This document shows positions 26,529 through 35,756 of a stretch of 64,000 bases of DNA, in pieces; positions within the stretch are counted from its first letter, which is position 1; each line of letters opens with the position of its first letter. Origin of the DNA: Puteibacter caeruleilacunae (GTDB taxonomy: Bacteria > Bacteroidota > Bacteroidia > Bacteroidales > Prolixibacteraceae); contig SJCO01000018.1 in assembly GCA_005217565.1 (NCBI GenBank), positions 61,816 through 125,815 on the forward strand, written 5' to 3'. The notes under the pieces are model-generated. The model was not told the DNA's origin, searched no databases, and saw only the letters and a program-made list of their open reading frames with translations. The position numbers were made by a program, and so were the translations under genes.

Positions 26529-29228
26529 TCAAAACATCACATTGTATGTAAAAATTCCATATCCAGGTAATCCAGTATAGCTTAATCCTTCAATACATAT
26601 GATCTTTTTATTCTTTATATCACCATTATAATATTCCAATGTAGCCTTTCCTTCTTCATCAGTAACCAACATTGGTTTCCAATAAACAGTACTTCGCATG
26701 TCGCGGGTTGCAAGTGATTTCATCAATGGAGTATCATATTTAGGTGCATAAAATTCTTTAATTGGAGCAAATACAATCGGACTGGAAATATTCTCAGATG
26801 TACTTTCCTGTACATAATCATCGCGAGTATAGATGATCACTACTCCGCCCTGACCTTCCATTCCAAACTGAGCTGTTGCACCATCCGTCATCACGAAAAT
26901 CTCATCAATCGCATCCGATGTTAAATGATCCACTGCCGATAAATCACTCCCCATGGCGAAATCATCGACTACAAAAAGAATTGGTTTTTTCTCTGAATTA
27001 CCAAATACCTGATCTCTCCCTCGATTCATGTACACAACATTACTATCAGTATCTACGATAAAAAATGGAAGCACCTGGCGCAAAATTCCTTCGAAATCAC
27101 TGGCAGGACTCAAATCACTCCCCTTCTTTGAATAACTTGAGAAACTTGTATAAACACCTCGCTCAACTGACTCAGGTTTATCAATTTTTTCTCCAATAAC
27201 AGAAACCTCTTCAATCAGATAATCTGAATTAATCATCACCTGATCATCTGCTTCTATCTTTTGATGAATCTCTCGCTCATTCAATGGAGCATAGGGAGCT
27301 TCAACCATTTCATAGCTTAATCCTTTATATTCATTCCTTAATGAAAGCATCAGACTATCGGCCTCATTAGATGTTACTCTTAACCTGACTTTTCCCTTAC
27401 CTTTATCTTTTTGTGCTGAAAAGATCATCTTCAACACATTAAAATCCTGAAAATCGGGAAGCATCTTAAACCGACCTGTACTATCAGTATTAAACAGATT
27501 CAAACCAACGCCACTATTCCCAAAAGTCAACAGCGATATTGCGGCATTTGGAACAGGCTTCTTCGACCAGTTACGAATAACATGTCCTCTAATAAAATCA
27601 TCATAAAGGCGATTAGTTGGCTTTACAGCATCATCGATCAGTTCTTCCCACTTATAACGCCTCCAACCTTGCGTCATCATCACCAAATCTAATGCTTCAG
27701 ATGCACCTGGTTCTTCTGAGAATAAATAATCTACATCGTGTACTCTCCCCTTCACTTCTGTTTCCAAATTTAAATAGCTGAAAATATTAGATGGCTCCAC
27801 GCGATCATTTTTATACATCAGTGAATCAAGAACAGCAACCGATAGACTTGCCTGTAACGGATTACCATCTTCATCTGTTACCTGAATATTCATCGCAACT
27901 TTATCGCGAGGTTGATAGATCGAACGCACTCCTTCAATCTTTACATGCATACGCTGCTGTGGTTTTACAAAAACGACACGCTCAGCCCTTGGTCGATTTT
28001 CTCGATCAAATACAGTAATTGTTGCAACTCCAGCCTTCAAGTCTTTAAGCGGAAGTTTAAAGTTTCCAAAATCTTTGTAATTACCGGTCATACTATAAAT
28101 CATCTCATCGCGTTGAGACACAACCAATGAGTATTGTTCCTCCGGACTAATATTTTGCATGACATATAACCTGATGTATTCTGCTGTAATGTCCTTTACT
28201 TTCATTACAAATCCTTTTTCAACAGGTTGTGGAAGTGGTACTATCTTCTCGCCATACCGCTTGGAAGTAACCTTGGCTATCAATTCTTTTCCAGGCAAAC
28301 AAGTCAGCTTGAATTTCCCCATTCCATTGAATGATGATTGTCCCTTGGCCCATGTATTACCATCTTTATCTGTGACAACCACATCCACATCTAGTGGATT
28401 TCCATAAGCATCAACTGCCTTAAAACCGATCATTCCTGGCACGCGATACACTAACTCTCCCCCTTCCGGGAAAAAATTGACATCAAAATCAGTCGTTGTA
28501 CCCGGAATAAAGGCCATCATTTTGGTATGAATAGTTGGATCCTTACTCTCCAAAGTAAGACTAACTGGCAAAGTATCATTTGCCTCTTCGAGCGACAATT
28601 TCAAGCCTTTCATTCCTTTGCCTTTGGTAAAAGCTTCTCCTTCATCAAGTATTCGCTCGCCTTGATTTAACCGATAAGTAAAAGGGATTCTTTCCTGACG
28701 AACATCTTCACCATCCAACAAATCAACTTCTACTTCAACATCTTCACCTGTTTGATAATTCCCCTTTGCAAAATTCATTTTGAAAGAAGCCTTTGACAAT
28801 GGTTTCTGAATCAATATATCTTTTGTGAAAAATCGATTTTGCGGAGTATTATAATTCCAATTTGTAGCTGCTACCAGTTTGTACCAACCTTCTTCTTCCG
28901 GCAAAACAAAACATCCTTGTGCCTCACCCAAAACAACATAAGTGTTTTCTTTATTTACCCGTTTCCCGTCATGATCAAATAAATGCAAATGCAGCATTTT
29001 ACTGGAGTTCCAGAATTTCATACTTCGGGATTCAGTAAGCGTCGCTTTAAACCATAATGTATCGCTTGGGAAATACTGGTTTCTATCTGTCTGCACATAG
29101 ACCTTTTCTAATGGAGAGCGTAAATAAACAGAATCGAGTCGGTTACCCAACGTCTCAATAAACTCATTTTGTCCAAAACTTAATGTGCTAAACATACAGC
29201 ACAGAATAATGACAAGGATTGCCTTCAT
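26529..29228 (-). CDS. MG2-domain protein with C-terminal TonB-plug-like domain
   Basis: 899 residues, signal peptide ending at TLSFGQ. The start EKVYVQTDRNQYFPSDTLWFKA resembles the MG2 domain of alpha-2-macroglobulin-like proteins, followed by further immunoglobulin-like blocks. A plug-like domain lies at about residues 700-815 (LRQVLPFFIVDTDSNVVYMN and KKPILFVVDDF, then EGQGGVVIIYTRDDY). Bacteroidota encode many such fusions without a receptor barrel. The role is unknown; it may handle proteins or ligands at the periplasmic face of the outer membrane. It is 104 bp upstream of the GIN gene on the same strand, so the link is open. Confidence 0.8.
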   Translation of the reverse strand: MKAILVIILCCMFSTLSFGQNEFIETLGNRLDSVYLRSPLEKVYVQTDRNQYFPSDTLWFKATLTESRSMKFWNSSKMLHLHLFDHDGKRVNKENTYVVLGEAQGCFVLPEEEGWYKLVAATNWNYNTPQNRFFTKDILIQKPLSKASFKMNFAKGNYQTGEDVEVEVDLLDGEDVRQERIPFTYRLNQGERILDEGEAFTKGKGMKGLKLSLEEANDTLPVSLTLESKDPTIHTKMMAFIPGTTTDFDVNFFPEGGELVYRVPGMIGFKAVDAYGNPLDVDVVVTDKDGNTWAKGQSSFNGMGKFKLTCLPGKELIAKVTSKRYGEKIVPLPQPVEKGFVMKVKDITAEYIRLYVMQNISPEEQYSLVVSQRDEMIYSMTGNYKDFGNFKLPLKDLKAGVATITVFDRENRPRAERVVFVKPQQRMHVKIEGVRSIYQPRDKVAMNIQVTDEDGNPLQASLSVAVLDSLMYKNDRVEPSNIFSYLNLETEVKGRVHDVDYLFSEEPGASEALDLVMMTQGWRRYKWEELIDDAVKPTNRLYDDFIRGHVIRNWSKKPVPNAAISLLTFGNSGVGLNLFNTDSTGRFKMLPDFQDFNVLKMIFSAQKDKGKGKVRLRVTSNEADSLMLSLRNEYKGLSYEMVEAPYAPLNEREIHQKIEADDQVMINSDYLIEEVSVIGEKIDKPESVERGVYTSFSSYSKKGSDLSPASDFEGILRQVLPFFIVDTDSNVVYMNRGRDQVFGNSEKKPILFVVDDFAMGSDLSAVDHLTSDAIDEIFVMTDGATAQFGMEGQGGVVIIYTRDDYVQESTSENISSPIVFAPIKEFYAPKYDTPLMKSLATRDMRSTVYWKPMLVTDEEGKATLEYYNGDIKNKKIICIEGLSYTGLPGYGIFTYNVMF

Positions 29229-29335
29229 TATAAACTTCGTTAAATTGGTTTAATACTAGTATTCAATCAGGTGGGCAAATTGAATGAACATAATTACACA
29301 AAAAATCAGAGCTATCCAAACAGAATAATACAAAA

Positions 29336-29361
29336 AGTCCCTGCTCCACTGAGCAAGGACT
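29336..29361 (-). terminator. Terminator after the Spy-like gene
   Basis: On the minus strand AGTCCTTGCTC, loop, GAGCAGGGACT followed by TTTTTG, located 36 bp past the Spy-like gene's stop. Confidence 0.65.
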
Positions 29362-29396
29362 AACAAATAAACGATCCCCTAAAACTTCCTGGTCGA

Positions 29397-29912
29397 TCAT
29401 CCCCTACGACCAGGCTTTCTCATTTCATTTCCCTGAAAAGAACCTCTATGGTGTCCTTTCGAGAAACCTCTTTTATGTCCTTTTCCTACTCTTGCATCAA
29501 ACTTCATTCGTTGTTCTTCTGTAAGTAAAGAACGAATCTTTTGTACATTCTTTGCTTGCAACTTGGCCAATTCAGTTTTTAACTCACCCTCTTTATCCAG
29601 CAGATTGTTGATAGCCTTCATATCAGCATTCTCTGCTGTCATCAATGTTTTCTTGCGAGCATTCAATTCGCGAAGTTTATCTCTCACAGGTTTCGATTCT
29701 TTTACTCCTGTCATTCTGATCTCCTTCATTTGCTCTTTCTGCTCATCAGTCAAGTTTAGCATCATATGCTTCTTAGCTTGCTGCTTATGCATTTGCATCT
29801 TTCCTGCTCTTTCTTTATTAAATCTTTCACCCTTTTGTGGCTGAGCAATTGCACTACCTGAAATCAAGCAAACAACTAATACCGCTATTACGTAAGCAAA
29901 TCTTCTTTTCAT
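29397..29912 (-). CDS. Spy/CpxP-like periplasmic LTxxQ protein
   Basis: About 171 residues from MKRRFAYVIAVLVVC, with a signal peptide ending at GSAIAQ. The body is helical and very basic, with two LTxEQ-type motifs (LNLTDEQKEQMKEIR and IRSLLTEEQRMKFDAR) spaced as in Spy/CpxP chaperones, and a disordered Gly/Arg/His-rich tail (KGHHRGSF, GRRG). Spy-type proteins protect periplasmic proteins from misfolding and respond to envelope stress. The charged tail is longer than in enteric Spy. No regulator gene is adjacent. Confidence 0.75.
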   Translation of the reverse strand: MKRRFAYVIAVLVVCLISGSAIAQPQKGERFNKERAGKMQMHKQQAKKHMMLNLTDEQKEQMKEIRMTGVKESKPVRDKLRELNARKKTLMTAENADMKAINNLLDKEGELKTELAKLQAKNVQKIRSLLTEEQRMKFDARVGKGHKRGFSKGHHRGSFQGNEMRKPGRRG

Positions 29913-30085
29913 CATTTCTAATTTTTTATGGTCCAACATAAATTATTTTGCCCTTTTGACCCTGAATCAATTAGAAGGTTTAATGAAGGTTAGATTTTTT
30001 TTTGAAAAAGCGTTCGGCTAGCGCCTTACAGTTTATAGTTCCAGGTTCAAAGTTTCAGGTTGTGCATTGATGTTGCTGTAGTGGT

Positions 30086-30532
30086 AGTATTTTAACCACG
30101 AAGGACACGGAGGAAACACAGAGATTTTATAACGAAATATAGCTAATGCATCAGCAAGCTGATCCATAGCTAGAGACCACAGAGACGCTCTAGGTTGCGC
30201 ACTACTGCCCGTTAGGTCATTCAATGTCTGTAGCAACCAAGTGGTATCCAAAACCAATCTCAGCCCCCCGTAACATCAGCGCTCCATTGGTCTCCTCAGG
30301 AAAATCGGGAAAGATTAAAGCTTACGGCCATCGCAACCGAATTGGCCTCCTGAAAAAAGTGATGGATTTAGCAGCGGTTGCTTAGTAAAACTGGGAAGCT
30401 GAGAGCTCTGCTCGAAGATCACCCAGTTGCACTTAGCAACCGCAATAAAATCGATTGCTTTTTTCAGGCAGCCTTGATCTTTTTGTCTCGTTTTTGCATC
30501 AAGGCAAAAATGAGAGCCTGTCCGGCAGGACA
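30086..30532. repeat. Non-coding dispersed repeat, copy A
   Basis: No plausible gene in this stretch. Its reverse complement matches the stretch at 42663-42975: shared segments include CTGGGTGATCTTCGA, CTCAGCTTCCCAGT, AAACGAGACAAA and CTGCTAAATC, in the same order. A further shared block reads GTATTTTAACCAC and GCATCAGCAAGCTGATCCA near its other end (30086-30171). The edge next to the methyltransferase stop carries a hairpin (CCTGTCCGGCAGGACA). ORFs of 74 and 85 codons in it are judged spurious. Confidence 0.75.
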
Positions 30533-30534
30533 CA

Positions 30535-31434
30535 TTACTTCTTCTGTGCAATAACAAAAAGCTCCTGATCACTTTTCAGCAACGACAAAAATCGTCTAAA
30601 CAAACGTTGCCCCATCATTCCCAAAGATGAGCCATTCTTTATAGCTATTGGATAATTCTGAACCTTGATTTCATACCCCAACTCTTCCAAAAGGCGAGTT
30701 AAATTATGATAATTGAAATAGACATAGTGCTCAGATCCATTTCTACTGTATTTATAGAATTTATGCTTCTCTCTTTTTCGTTTAGCTCTTCCCAGCTCTG
30801 AGTTTGGAACATATATAATTAGGACTCCATTCTCCGCTAACAATTCCTTGCATTGTTTCAGAACTACATGTGGATTTTCGAAATGTTCCAGCACATGTTT
30901 CATCAGAATGGCATTATACCTTGTGTCGCGCTGTATCAGTTCTTCTATTGACACTACTTCAGCATCTAATCCCTGCTCACAGCATTCCTTTACTGCAAAC
31001 TCACTGATATCGGTACCTTTACCTTTCCATCCTCTACGGTTTGCAGCCATCACACTATATCCCAGTGAACATCCGATTTCTAAAAACCGCCCCGGAGATT
31101 GGTATTGTTCTGCAATTTCCATAAAAAGATCAGCCTTACGAAGCTTACGAGCCAACTTCTTATCATATCGGTGGCCACTAAAATACTCATCATCATAAGC
31201 CTTATCCTTCTGACTCGCATTGGTATCCTTCCAAATCAGTCCGCACGACCGACAGCGCAAAAACACAGCTTTACCATCGGATGAATACTCCTCAACATTA
31301 TCCTTTGAACAACCAAAAAAGTCGGAACAAGGAATTACAAATTCATTTTTACTCAACACTCTATCTTTTTCTGTTACTCTAATACTGGCTAGTAGATCTG
31401 CGGCACAAGATAACAATATAAACCTAACTTTCAT
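30535..31434 (-). CDS. SAM-dependent methyltransferase with N-terminal zinc-ribbon-like region
   Basis: About 299 residues from MKVRFILLSC. A Cys cluster near residues 40-65 (PCSDFFGC, then RCRSCGLIW) looks like a zinc ribbon. The class I methyltransferase fold follows with motif I RFLEIGCSLGYSV, DISEFAVKEC and the late LMKHVLEHFENP and NGVLIIYVPN strands, plus a long C-terminal region with SLGMMGQRLFRRF. The target is unknown; such zinc-ribbon methyltransferases occur in sugar or natural-product pathways. The N-terminus looks like a weak signal peptide, but an early wrong start could explain that. The stop sits 3 bp from the repeat hairpin. Confidence 0.75.
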   Translation of the reverse strand: MKVRFILLSCAADLLASIRVTEKDRVLSKNEFVIPCSDFFGCSKDNVEEYSSDGKAVFLRCRSCGLIWKDTNASQKDKAYDDEYFSGHRYDKKLARKLRKADLFMEIAEQYQSPGRFLEIGCSLGYSVMAANRRGWKGKGTDISEFAVKECCEQGLDAEVVSIEELIQRDTRYNAILMKHVLEHFENPHVVLKQCKELLAENGVLIIYVPNSELGRAKRKREKHKFYKYSRNGSEHYVYFNYHNLTRLLEELGYEIKVQNYPIAIKNGSSLGMMGQRLFRRFLSLLKSDQELFVIAQKK

Positions 31435-31455
31435 TGTAAAACTTGTTTTTATCAT

Positions 31456-31860
31456 AACATTAAATGAGAAACGAAGATGCTAAAACTCCTCAAAGATCTC
31501 AAAGTTTTACTCTACCCGTAAGCACTCCTTTAACATATTGATGCCACCTCTCTTACTGCACTTTTACTGGGCTCTTACTAGACACTTACTACATATAGTG
31601 GTAAAAGCCTCGTATTTGTAGGGTAGTTGTAGCGTAGAGTAGTAAAAAAAGGGGTGAACAGTGGAATTCTACTTTATATTATTGACTTATTATCAGAACA
31701 GGAACGCCCTGATTCTCTTGGATTAGTGTGCTAAAGGTAACAAAAAACAGGTCTTTTATTCAACGATCTCAATCTTATTTGTTTTCCCTAAAACATATCC
31801 ACGTCTATCACCTCACTAACTATCTGATTATGACAATGCAAAATATTTAAAACCAATTCA
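31456..31860. other. Gene-free stretch upstream of rplM promoter
   Basis: About 400 bp with no ORF I can support. It contains loosely repeated TTACTA/TAGTA units around 31550-31650 (CTTACTACATATAGTGGTAAAAG, then TAGAGTAGTAAAAAA in part), which could form weak structures, but no known RNA family is recognised. Confidence 0.4.
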
Positions 31861-31869
31861 ATAAAAGTG

Positions 31870-31900
31870 TTGCGTAATTAAAAAAAAGACAATACTTTTG
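31870..31900 (+). promoter_or_regulatory. Predicted promoter of the ribosomal protein operon
   Basis: TTG (31870-31872), 20-nt spacer, TACTTTTG (31893-31900). Full match to the Bacteroidota consensus. The transcript would carry an about 140-nt leader before rplM, which is unusually long. Confidence 0.65.
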
Positions 31901-32047
31901 CAGTCCCGATTATTGTTCGTATTTGCACAGCACTTAACTGTCTGATACATATTCCGTAGCGAGGCGAATCGCTAGTATCGAAGACAATTAAAAAAACGTG
32001 CACGATTGAACTTTATTTATTATTGTTTATCAAAAACTTAAGAACAA

Positions 32048-32503
32048 GTGGATAGTTTAAGTTACAAAACCGTTTCAGCCAATAAGGCAACGGCGAAGAA
32101 AGAATGGATTGTTGTAGACGCCACAGACATGGTTCTAGGACGTTTAGCAAGTAAGATTGCAATTGTCCTAAGAGGAAAGCACAAAGCTGACTTCACTCCA
32201 CATGCTGATACAGGTGACAACGTAATCATTATTAACGCGGAGAAAGTTCGTTTAACTGGTAAGAAACTTACTGACAAGGTGTATGTAAGACACTCTGGTT
32301 ATCCAGGTGGACAACGTTTCCAAACTCCAGCAGAGATCTTGGAAAAGTATCCAGAACGCTTAATCCAGAAAGCAGTAAAAGGTATGTTACCTAAAAACCG
32401 TTTAGGAAGCAAACTTCTTACAAATCTTCATGTGTATGTAGGTGCTGAGCACAAGCACGAAGCACAACAACCTAAAGTAATTGATTTAAATACCATTAAA
32501 TAA
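32048..32503 (+). CDS. rplM: Large-subunit ribosomal protein L13 (uL13)
   Basis: 151 residues starting at a GTG codon; the N-terminal DSLSYKTVSANKATAKKEW is the usual Bacteroidota L13 start, so GTG is accepted. Conserved motifs WIVVDATDMVLGRLASKIA, YVRHSGYPGG and AVKGMLPKNRLGSKLL are present. It is a structural component of the 50S subunit. It heads the rplM-rpsI-rpsB-tsf cluster, 5 bp before rpsI. Confidence 0.97.
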   Translation: MDSLSYKTVSANKATAKKEWIVVDATDMVLGRLASKIAIVLRGKHKADFTPHADTGDNVIIINAEKVRLTGKKLTDKVYVRHSGYPGGQRFQTPAEILEKYPERLIQKAVKGMLPKNRLGSKLLTNLHVYVGAEHKHEAQQPKVIDLNTIK

Positions 32504-32508
32504 GTAGC

Positions 32509-32895
32509 ATGGAAGTAATTAACGCTATTGGTAGAAGAAAAGCAGCTGTTGCCCGTGTGTATCTAACTGAAGGTAACGGTAACATCACCATTAACAAGAA
32601 AGACCTTAAAGAATACTTTCCTTTAGGAACTCTTCAGTATATCGTAAAGCAACCTTTACTATTACTAGAAGTAGCTGAAAAGTATGATGTAAAAGTAAAT
32701 CTTGACGGTGGAGGTATCAAAGGACAAGCTGAGGCGTTGCGTTTAGCTATTGCAAGAGCATTGGTTAAAATTGACGCAGAATCTAAATCACAGCTTAGAA
32801 CTGCCGGTTTCATGACTCGTGACCCACGTGAGGTTGAGCGTAAGAAGCCAGGACAACCTAAAGCACGTAAGAGATTCCAGTTCTCTAAACGTTAA
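32509..32895 (+). CDS. rpsI: Small-subunit ribosomal protein S9 (uS9)
   Basis: 128 residues. Contains the family start GRRKAAVARVYL and the terminal RKKPGQPKARKRFQFSKR, whose last Arg contacts the P-site tRNA. Separated by 5 bp from rplM, as in nearly all bacteria. Confidence 0.97.
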   Translation: MEVINAIGRRKAAVARVYLTEGNGNITINKKDLKEYFPLGTLQYIVKQPLLLLEVAEKYDVKVNLDGGGIKGQAEALRLAIARALVKIDAESKSQLRTAGFMTRDPREVERKKPGQPKARKRFQFSKR

Positions 32896-33002
32896 GATTG
32901 TATTTTATCAGTTTTTAATCAATGTTTAGTATCTAAATTGTCTAGGACTCTGTTAACAGGCTACCAGGCAATTGTATGTACAGAACGTAAACAGTATATT
33001 TT

Positions 33003-33824
33003 ATGTCTAGAACAAATTTCCAAGAGTTATTGGATGCCGGAGTACACTTCGGACACCTTAAAAGAAAGTGGAATCCTAACATGGCTCCTTACATTTTCAT
33101 GGAGCGTAACGGAATTCACATCATCGATCTTCAGAAAACAGTAATAAAAATCGATGAAGCTGCTGCAGCTTTAAAGCAAATCGCAAAATCGGGACGCAAA
33201 ATTTTGTTTGTTGCTACTAAGAAGCAAGCAAAACAAATCGTAGCAGATATCGTTTCAGATGTGAACATGCCATATGTAACTGAGCGTTGGCCAGGAGGTA
33301 TGTTAACTAACTTCCCTACTATTCGTAAGGCAGTTAAGAAGATGACATCTATCGATAAGATGATGAAGGATAAAGCTTGGGACAATCTTTCAAAAAGAGA
33401 GAAACTTCAGATTACACGTCAGCGTGCAAAATTGGACAAAGTATTAGGTAGTATTGCTGACCTAACCAGACTTCCAGCTGCACTATTCGTAGTTGACGTA
33501 TTGAAGGAGAAGATTGCTGTTCGTGAAGCTCAACGTTTAGGTATCCCTGTATTCGCTATGGTTGATACTAACTCAGAGCCACAAGGAATTGACTTTGTAA
33601 TTCCTGCAAACGACGATGCATCTCAATCGATCCAGTTAATTGTTAACACAATGACTGCTGCGATTAAAGAAGGTTTGTCAGAAAGAAAAGTTGAAAGAGA
33701 AAAAGAAGCTGCCGAAAAAGAAGCTAAGAAATCAGCTAAAAAAGAGGACGCTAAAAAATCAGCTGCTAAAAAAGAGGAGTCAGCTCCAGCAGCAGATGAA
33801 ACTCCAAAGACTGAAGAAAACTAA
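33003..33824 (+). CDS. rpsB: Small-subunit ribosomal protein S2 (uS2)
   Basis: 273 residues. Family motifs ELLDAGVHFGHLKRKWNPNM and VTERWPGGMLTNFPT are present, and residues about 245-273 form a Lys/Ala/Glu-rich tail that is longer than in E. coli and typical of Bacteroidota. It lies 107 bp after rpsI, a gap with a CTGTTAACAG palindrome (32950-32959); it could have its own promoter. tsf follows 24 bp later. Confidence 0.97.
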   Translation: MSRTNFQELLDAGVHFGHLKRKWNPNMAPYIFMERNGIHIIDLQKTVIKIDEAAAALKQIAKSGRKILFVATKKQAKQIVADIVSDVNMPYVTERWPGGMLTNFPTIRKAVKKMTSIDKMMKDKAWDNLSKREKLQITRQRAKLDKVLGSIADLTRLPAALFVVDVLKEKIAVREAQRLGIPVFAMVDTNSEPQGIDFVIPANDDASQSIQLIVNTMTAAIKEGLSERKVEREKEAAEKEAKKSAKKEDAKKSAAKKEESAPAADETPKTEEN

Positions 33825-33848
33825 TAATAACGTTTAAATCTTATAGAT

Positions 33849-34676
33849 ATGGCTATTTCAGCTGCAGATGTTATGAAGTTGCGTAAAGCAACTGGCGCCG
33901 GCATGATGGACTGTAAAAAAGCCCTAGCCGAAGCAGAAGGTGATTTCGACCGCGCTGTTGAAATCATTCGCGAAAAAGGTAAAGCAATTGCAAACAAGCG
34001 TGCTGACAGAGAAGCTTCTGAAGGTGCAGCTATTGCAAAAACATCAGCCGATGGTAAAACAGGTGGTCTTGTTGTATTGAACTGTGAGACTGACTTTGTT
34101 GCTAAGAATGACAATTTCGTAGCTTTCGCTACTAGCATTCTTGACCTTGCTCTTGCTAATGGTGCTTCTACTATTGAAGAGGTTAAAGCGTTAGAATTAG
34201 ACGGTCGTACTGTTGAAGCTCAAGTAACTGAGCAGACTGGTATTATCGGCGAGAAAATTGAGTTATCTCACTACGCTAAAGTAGATGCAGAATCAGTTGC
34301 TGCTTACATTCATCCTGGTAACAAACTAGCTACTTTGGTTGGTTTCACTAAAGCTGGTGTTGAAGAAGCAATTTCAAAAGACGTAGCAATGCAAGTTGCT
34401 GCTATGAATCCTGTTGCAATTGACAAGGAAAATGTACCTGCAGATGTAGTTGAAAAAGAGTTAACTATTGCTAAGGAAAAATTCCGTGCGGAAGGTAAGC
34501 CTGAAGCAATGCTTGACAAAATTGCACAAGGTTCATTGAACAAATTCTTCAAAGAAAACACTTTGATGAACCAGGTATATGTAAAAGATGGTAAGATTTC
34601 TATTCGTGAGTTCCTAGGAAACTACGACAAGGATGTTACTGTTTGTGCAATGGAGCGTTTTTCATTGAATGCTTAA
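33849..34676 (+). CDS. tsf: Elongation factor Ts
   Basis: 275 residues. Start MAISAADVMKLRKATGAGMM, the family signature MDCKKALAEAEGD, the nucleotide-exchange region ETDFVAKNDNFV, and ending in a single dimerisation region, as in other Bacteroidota. It exchanges GDP for GTP on EF-Tu. Paired with rpsB as usual; a terminator follows at 34698. Confidence 0.97.
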   Translation: MAISAADVMKLRKATGAGMMDCKKALAEAEGDFDRAVEIIREKGKAIANKRADREASEGAAIAKTSADGKTGGLVVLNCETDFVAKNDNFVAFATSILDLALANGASTIEEVKALELDGRTVEAQVTEQTGIIGEKIELSHYAKVDAESVAAYIHPGNKLATLVGFTKAGVEEAISKDVAMQVAAMNPVAIDKENVPADVVEKELTIAKEKFRAEGKPEAMLDKIAQGSLNKFFKENTLMNQVYVKDGKISIREFLGNYDKDVTVCAMERFSLNA

Positions 34677-34697
34677 TATACCCAAGCAATAATTTTC

Positions 34698-34730
34698 AAA
34701 GCCCTGGATTTTATCCGGGGCTTTTTTGTT
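34698..34730 (+). terminator. Rho-independent terminator after tsf
   Basis: AAAGCCCTGGA / TCCGGGGCTTT with a 5-nt loop and a T-run (TTTTTTGTTT), 21 bp past the tsf stop. This ends the rplM-rpsI-rpsB-tsf transcript. Confidence 0.85.
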
Positions 34731-34919
34731 TCAATATCCAGGCTAGCGACAACTGTGAGATGCGAACCAAACTGGAACCTTTTCCAGCCCTTCAATCTCC
34801 CTACTCCCGTCTTCCGGTTTCCCTTTCTATGCTATTCATAGCACACTAACGACTACCATTCTACCGTTTACCATTCAACCTTTTCACATTTTCCCTTTTC
34901 ACCGCTTTCCTTTTTTCCT

Positions 34920-34927
34920 TAACTTTG
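34920..34927 (+). promoter_or_regulatory. Predicted -7 box of pyrH
   Basis: TAACTTTG, 18 bp before the pyrH ATG. No clear -33 box fits. If used, the mRNA would have a very short leader. It also rules out the upstream in-frame TTG (34925) as a start, since that codon lies inside the box. Confidence 0.4.
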
Positions 34928-34945
34928 GCCCAAAACGACAACGAC

Positions 34946-35656
34946 ATGGCAAGTTATAAACGTGTTTTGCTTAAGCTTAGCGGCGAGTCTCTTATGGGAC
35001 AACAACAATATGGAATTGATACTCAGCGATTGAACGAATATGCTGAACAGATTAAGGAAGTTACAGATTTAGGAGTTCAAGTTGGTATCGTAATTGGTGG
35101 AGGAAACATCTTCCGCGGATTAAGTGGTGCATCTGCAGGATTTGATCGTGTTAAAGGTGATCAAATGGGTATGCTTGCAACAGTAATCAACGCTTTGGCA
35201 TTGAACTCGGCTCTTGAATCAGCTGGTGTTAAGACCAGAGTATTAACCGCTATAAGAATGGAGCCTATTGGTGAGTTCTACAGCAAAACAAAAGCAGTTG
35301 AAGCCCTGGAAAGAGGAGAAGTAGCAATCTTTAGTGCTGGTACTGGTAATCCTTATTTTACAACTGATACAGGTTCTTCATTACGAGCAATTGAAATTGA
35401 AGCAGATGTTATGCTTAAAGGAACAAGGGTTGATGGTGTTTATACAGCAGATCCTGAAAAAGATCCTAGTGCAACTAAGTTCAAGTCGATTAGCTTTGAT
35501 GAGGTATACAACCGCAATCTAAAGGTAATGGATCTAACTGCAACCACTATGTGTAAGCAGAATGATCTTCCAATTATCGTTTTCGATATGGATACTCCTG
35601 GAAACCTTAAAAAGGTATTGACTGGAGAAGAAATTGGTACCTTAGTACATGCATAA
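34946..35656 (+). CDS. pyrH: UMP kinase
   Basis: About 236 residues from ATG at 34946 (MASYKRVLLKLSGESLMG). The bacterial UMP kinase features are visible: KLSGESLMG, VGIVIGGGNIFRGLSGA, the DQMGMLATVINALAL block and the nucleotide-binding GTGNPYFTTDTGSSLRA. It phosphorylates UMP to UDP with ATP. It is placed before frr, the usual bacterial order, but separated from tsf by a terminator. Confidence 0.95.
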   Translation: MASYKRVLLKLSGESLMGQQQYGIDTQRLNEYAEQIKEVTDLGVQVGIVIGGGNIFRGLSGASAGFDRVKGDQMGMLATVINALALNSALESAGVKTRVLTAIRMEPIGEFYSKTKAVEALERGEVAIFSAGTGNPYFTTDTGSSLRAIEIEADVMLKGTRVDGVYTADPEKDPSATKFKSISFDEVYNRNLKVMDLTATTMCKQNDLPIIVFDMDTPGNLKKVLTGEEIGTLVHA

Positions 35657-35756
35657 CAGACTGCATAATAAGAAGAACACTTGTTTCTACATTTTTATTT
35701 AATGCTTTTTTTTATAAATTTGTTTTCACACTGTTAACAGTCAAAATATATTGATC

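Noticed and set aside
29940..30080. Possible promoter region or small RNA after the Spy-like gene
   Set aside because: The stretch has poly-T and a TTCCAGGTTCAAAG-like segment but no recognisable promoter or structure that I can defend.
30033..30572. Two small ORFs (74 and 85 codons) on the minus strand
   Set aside because: They lie inside the dispersed repeat, do not look like protein and have no signal or domain; the inverted copy at 42.7 kb does not keep them open in the same way.
31456..31700. TTACTA/TAGTA repeats looking like a CRISPR or tandem array
   Set aside because: Units are irregular in length and spacing, there are no constant spacers and no cas genes anywhere in the window.
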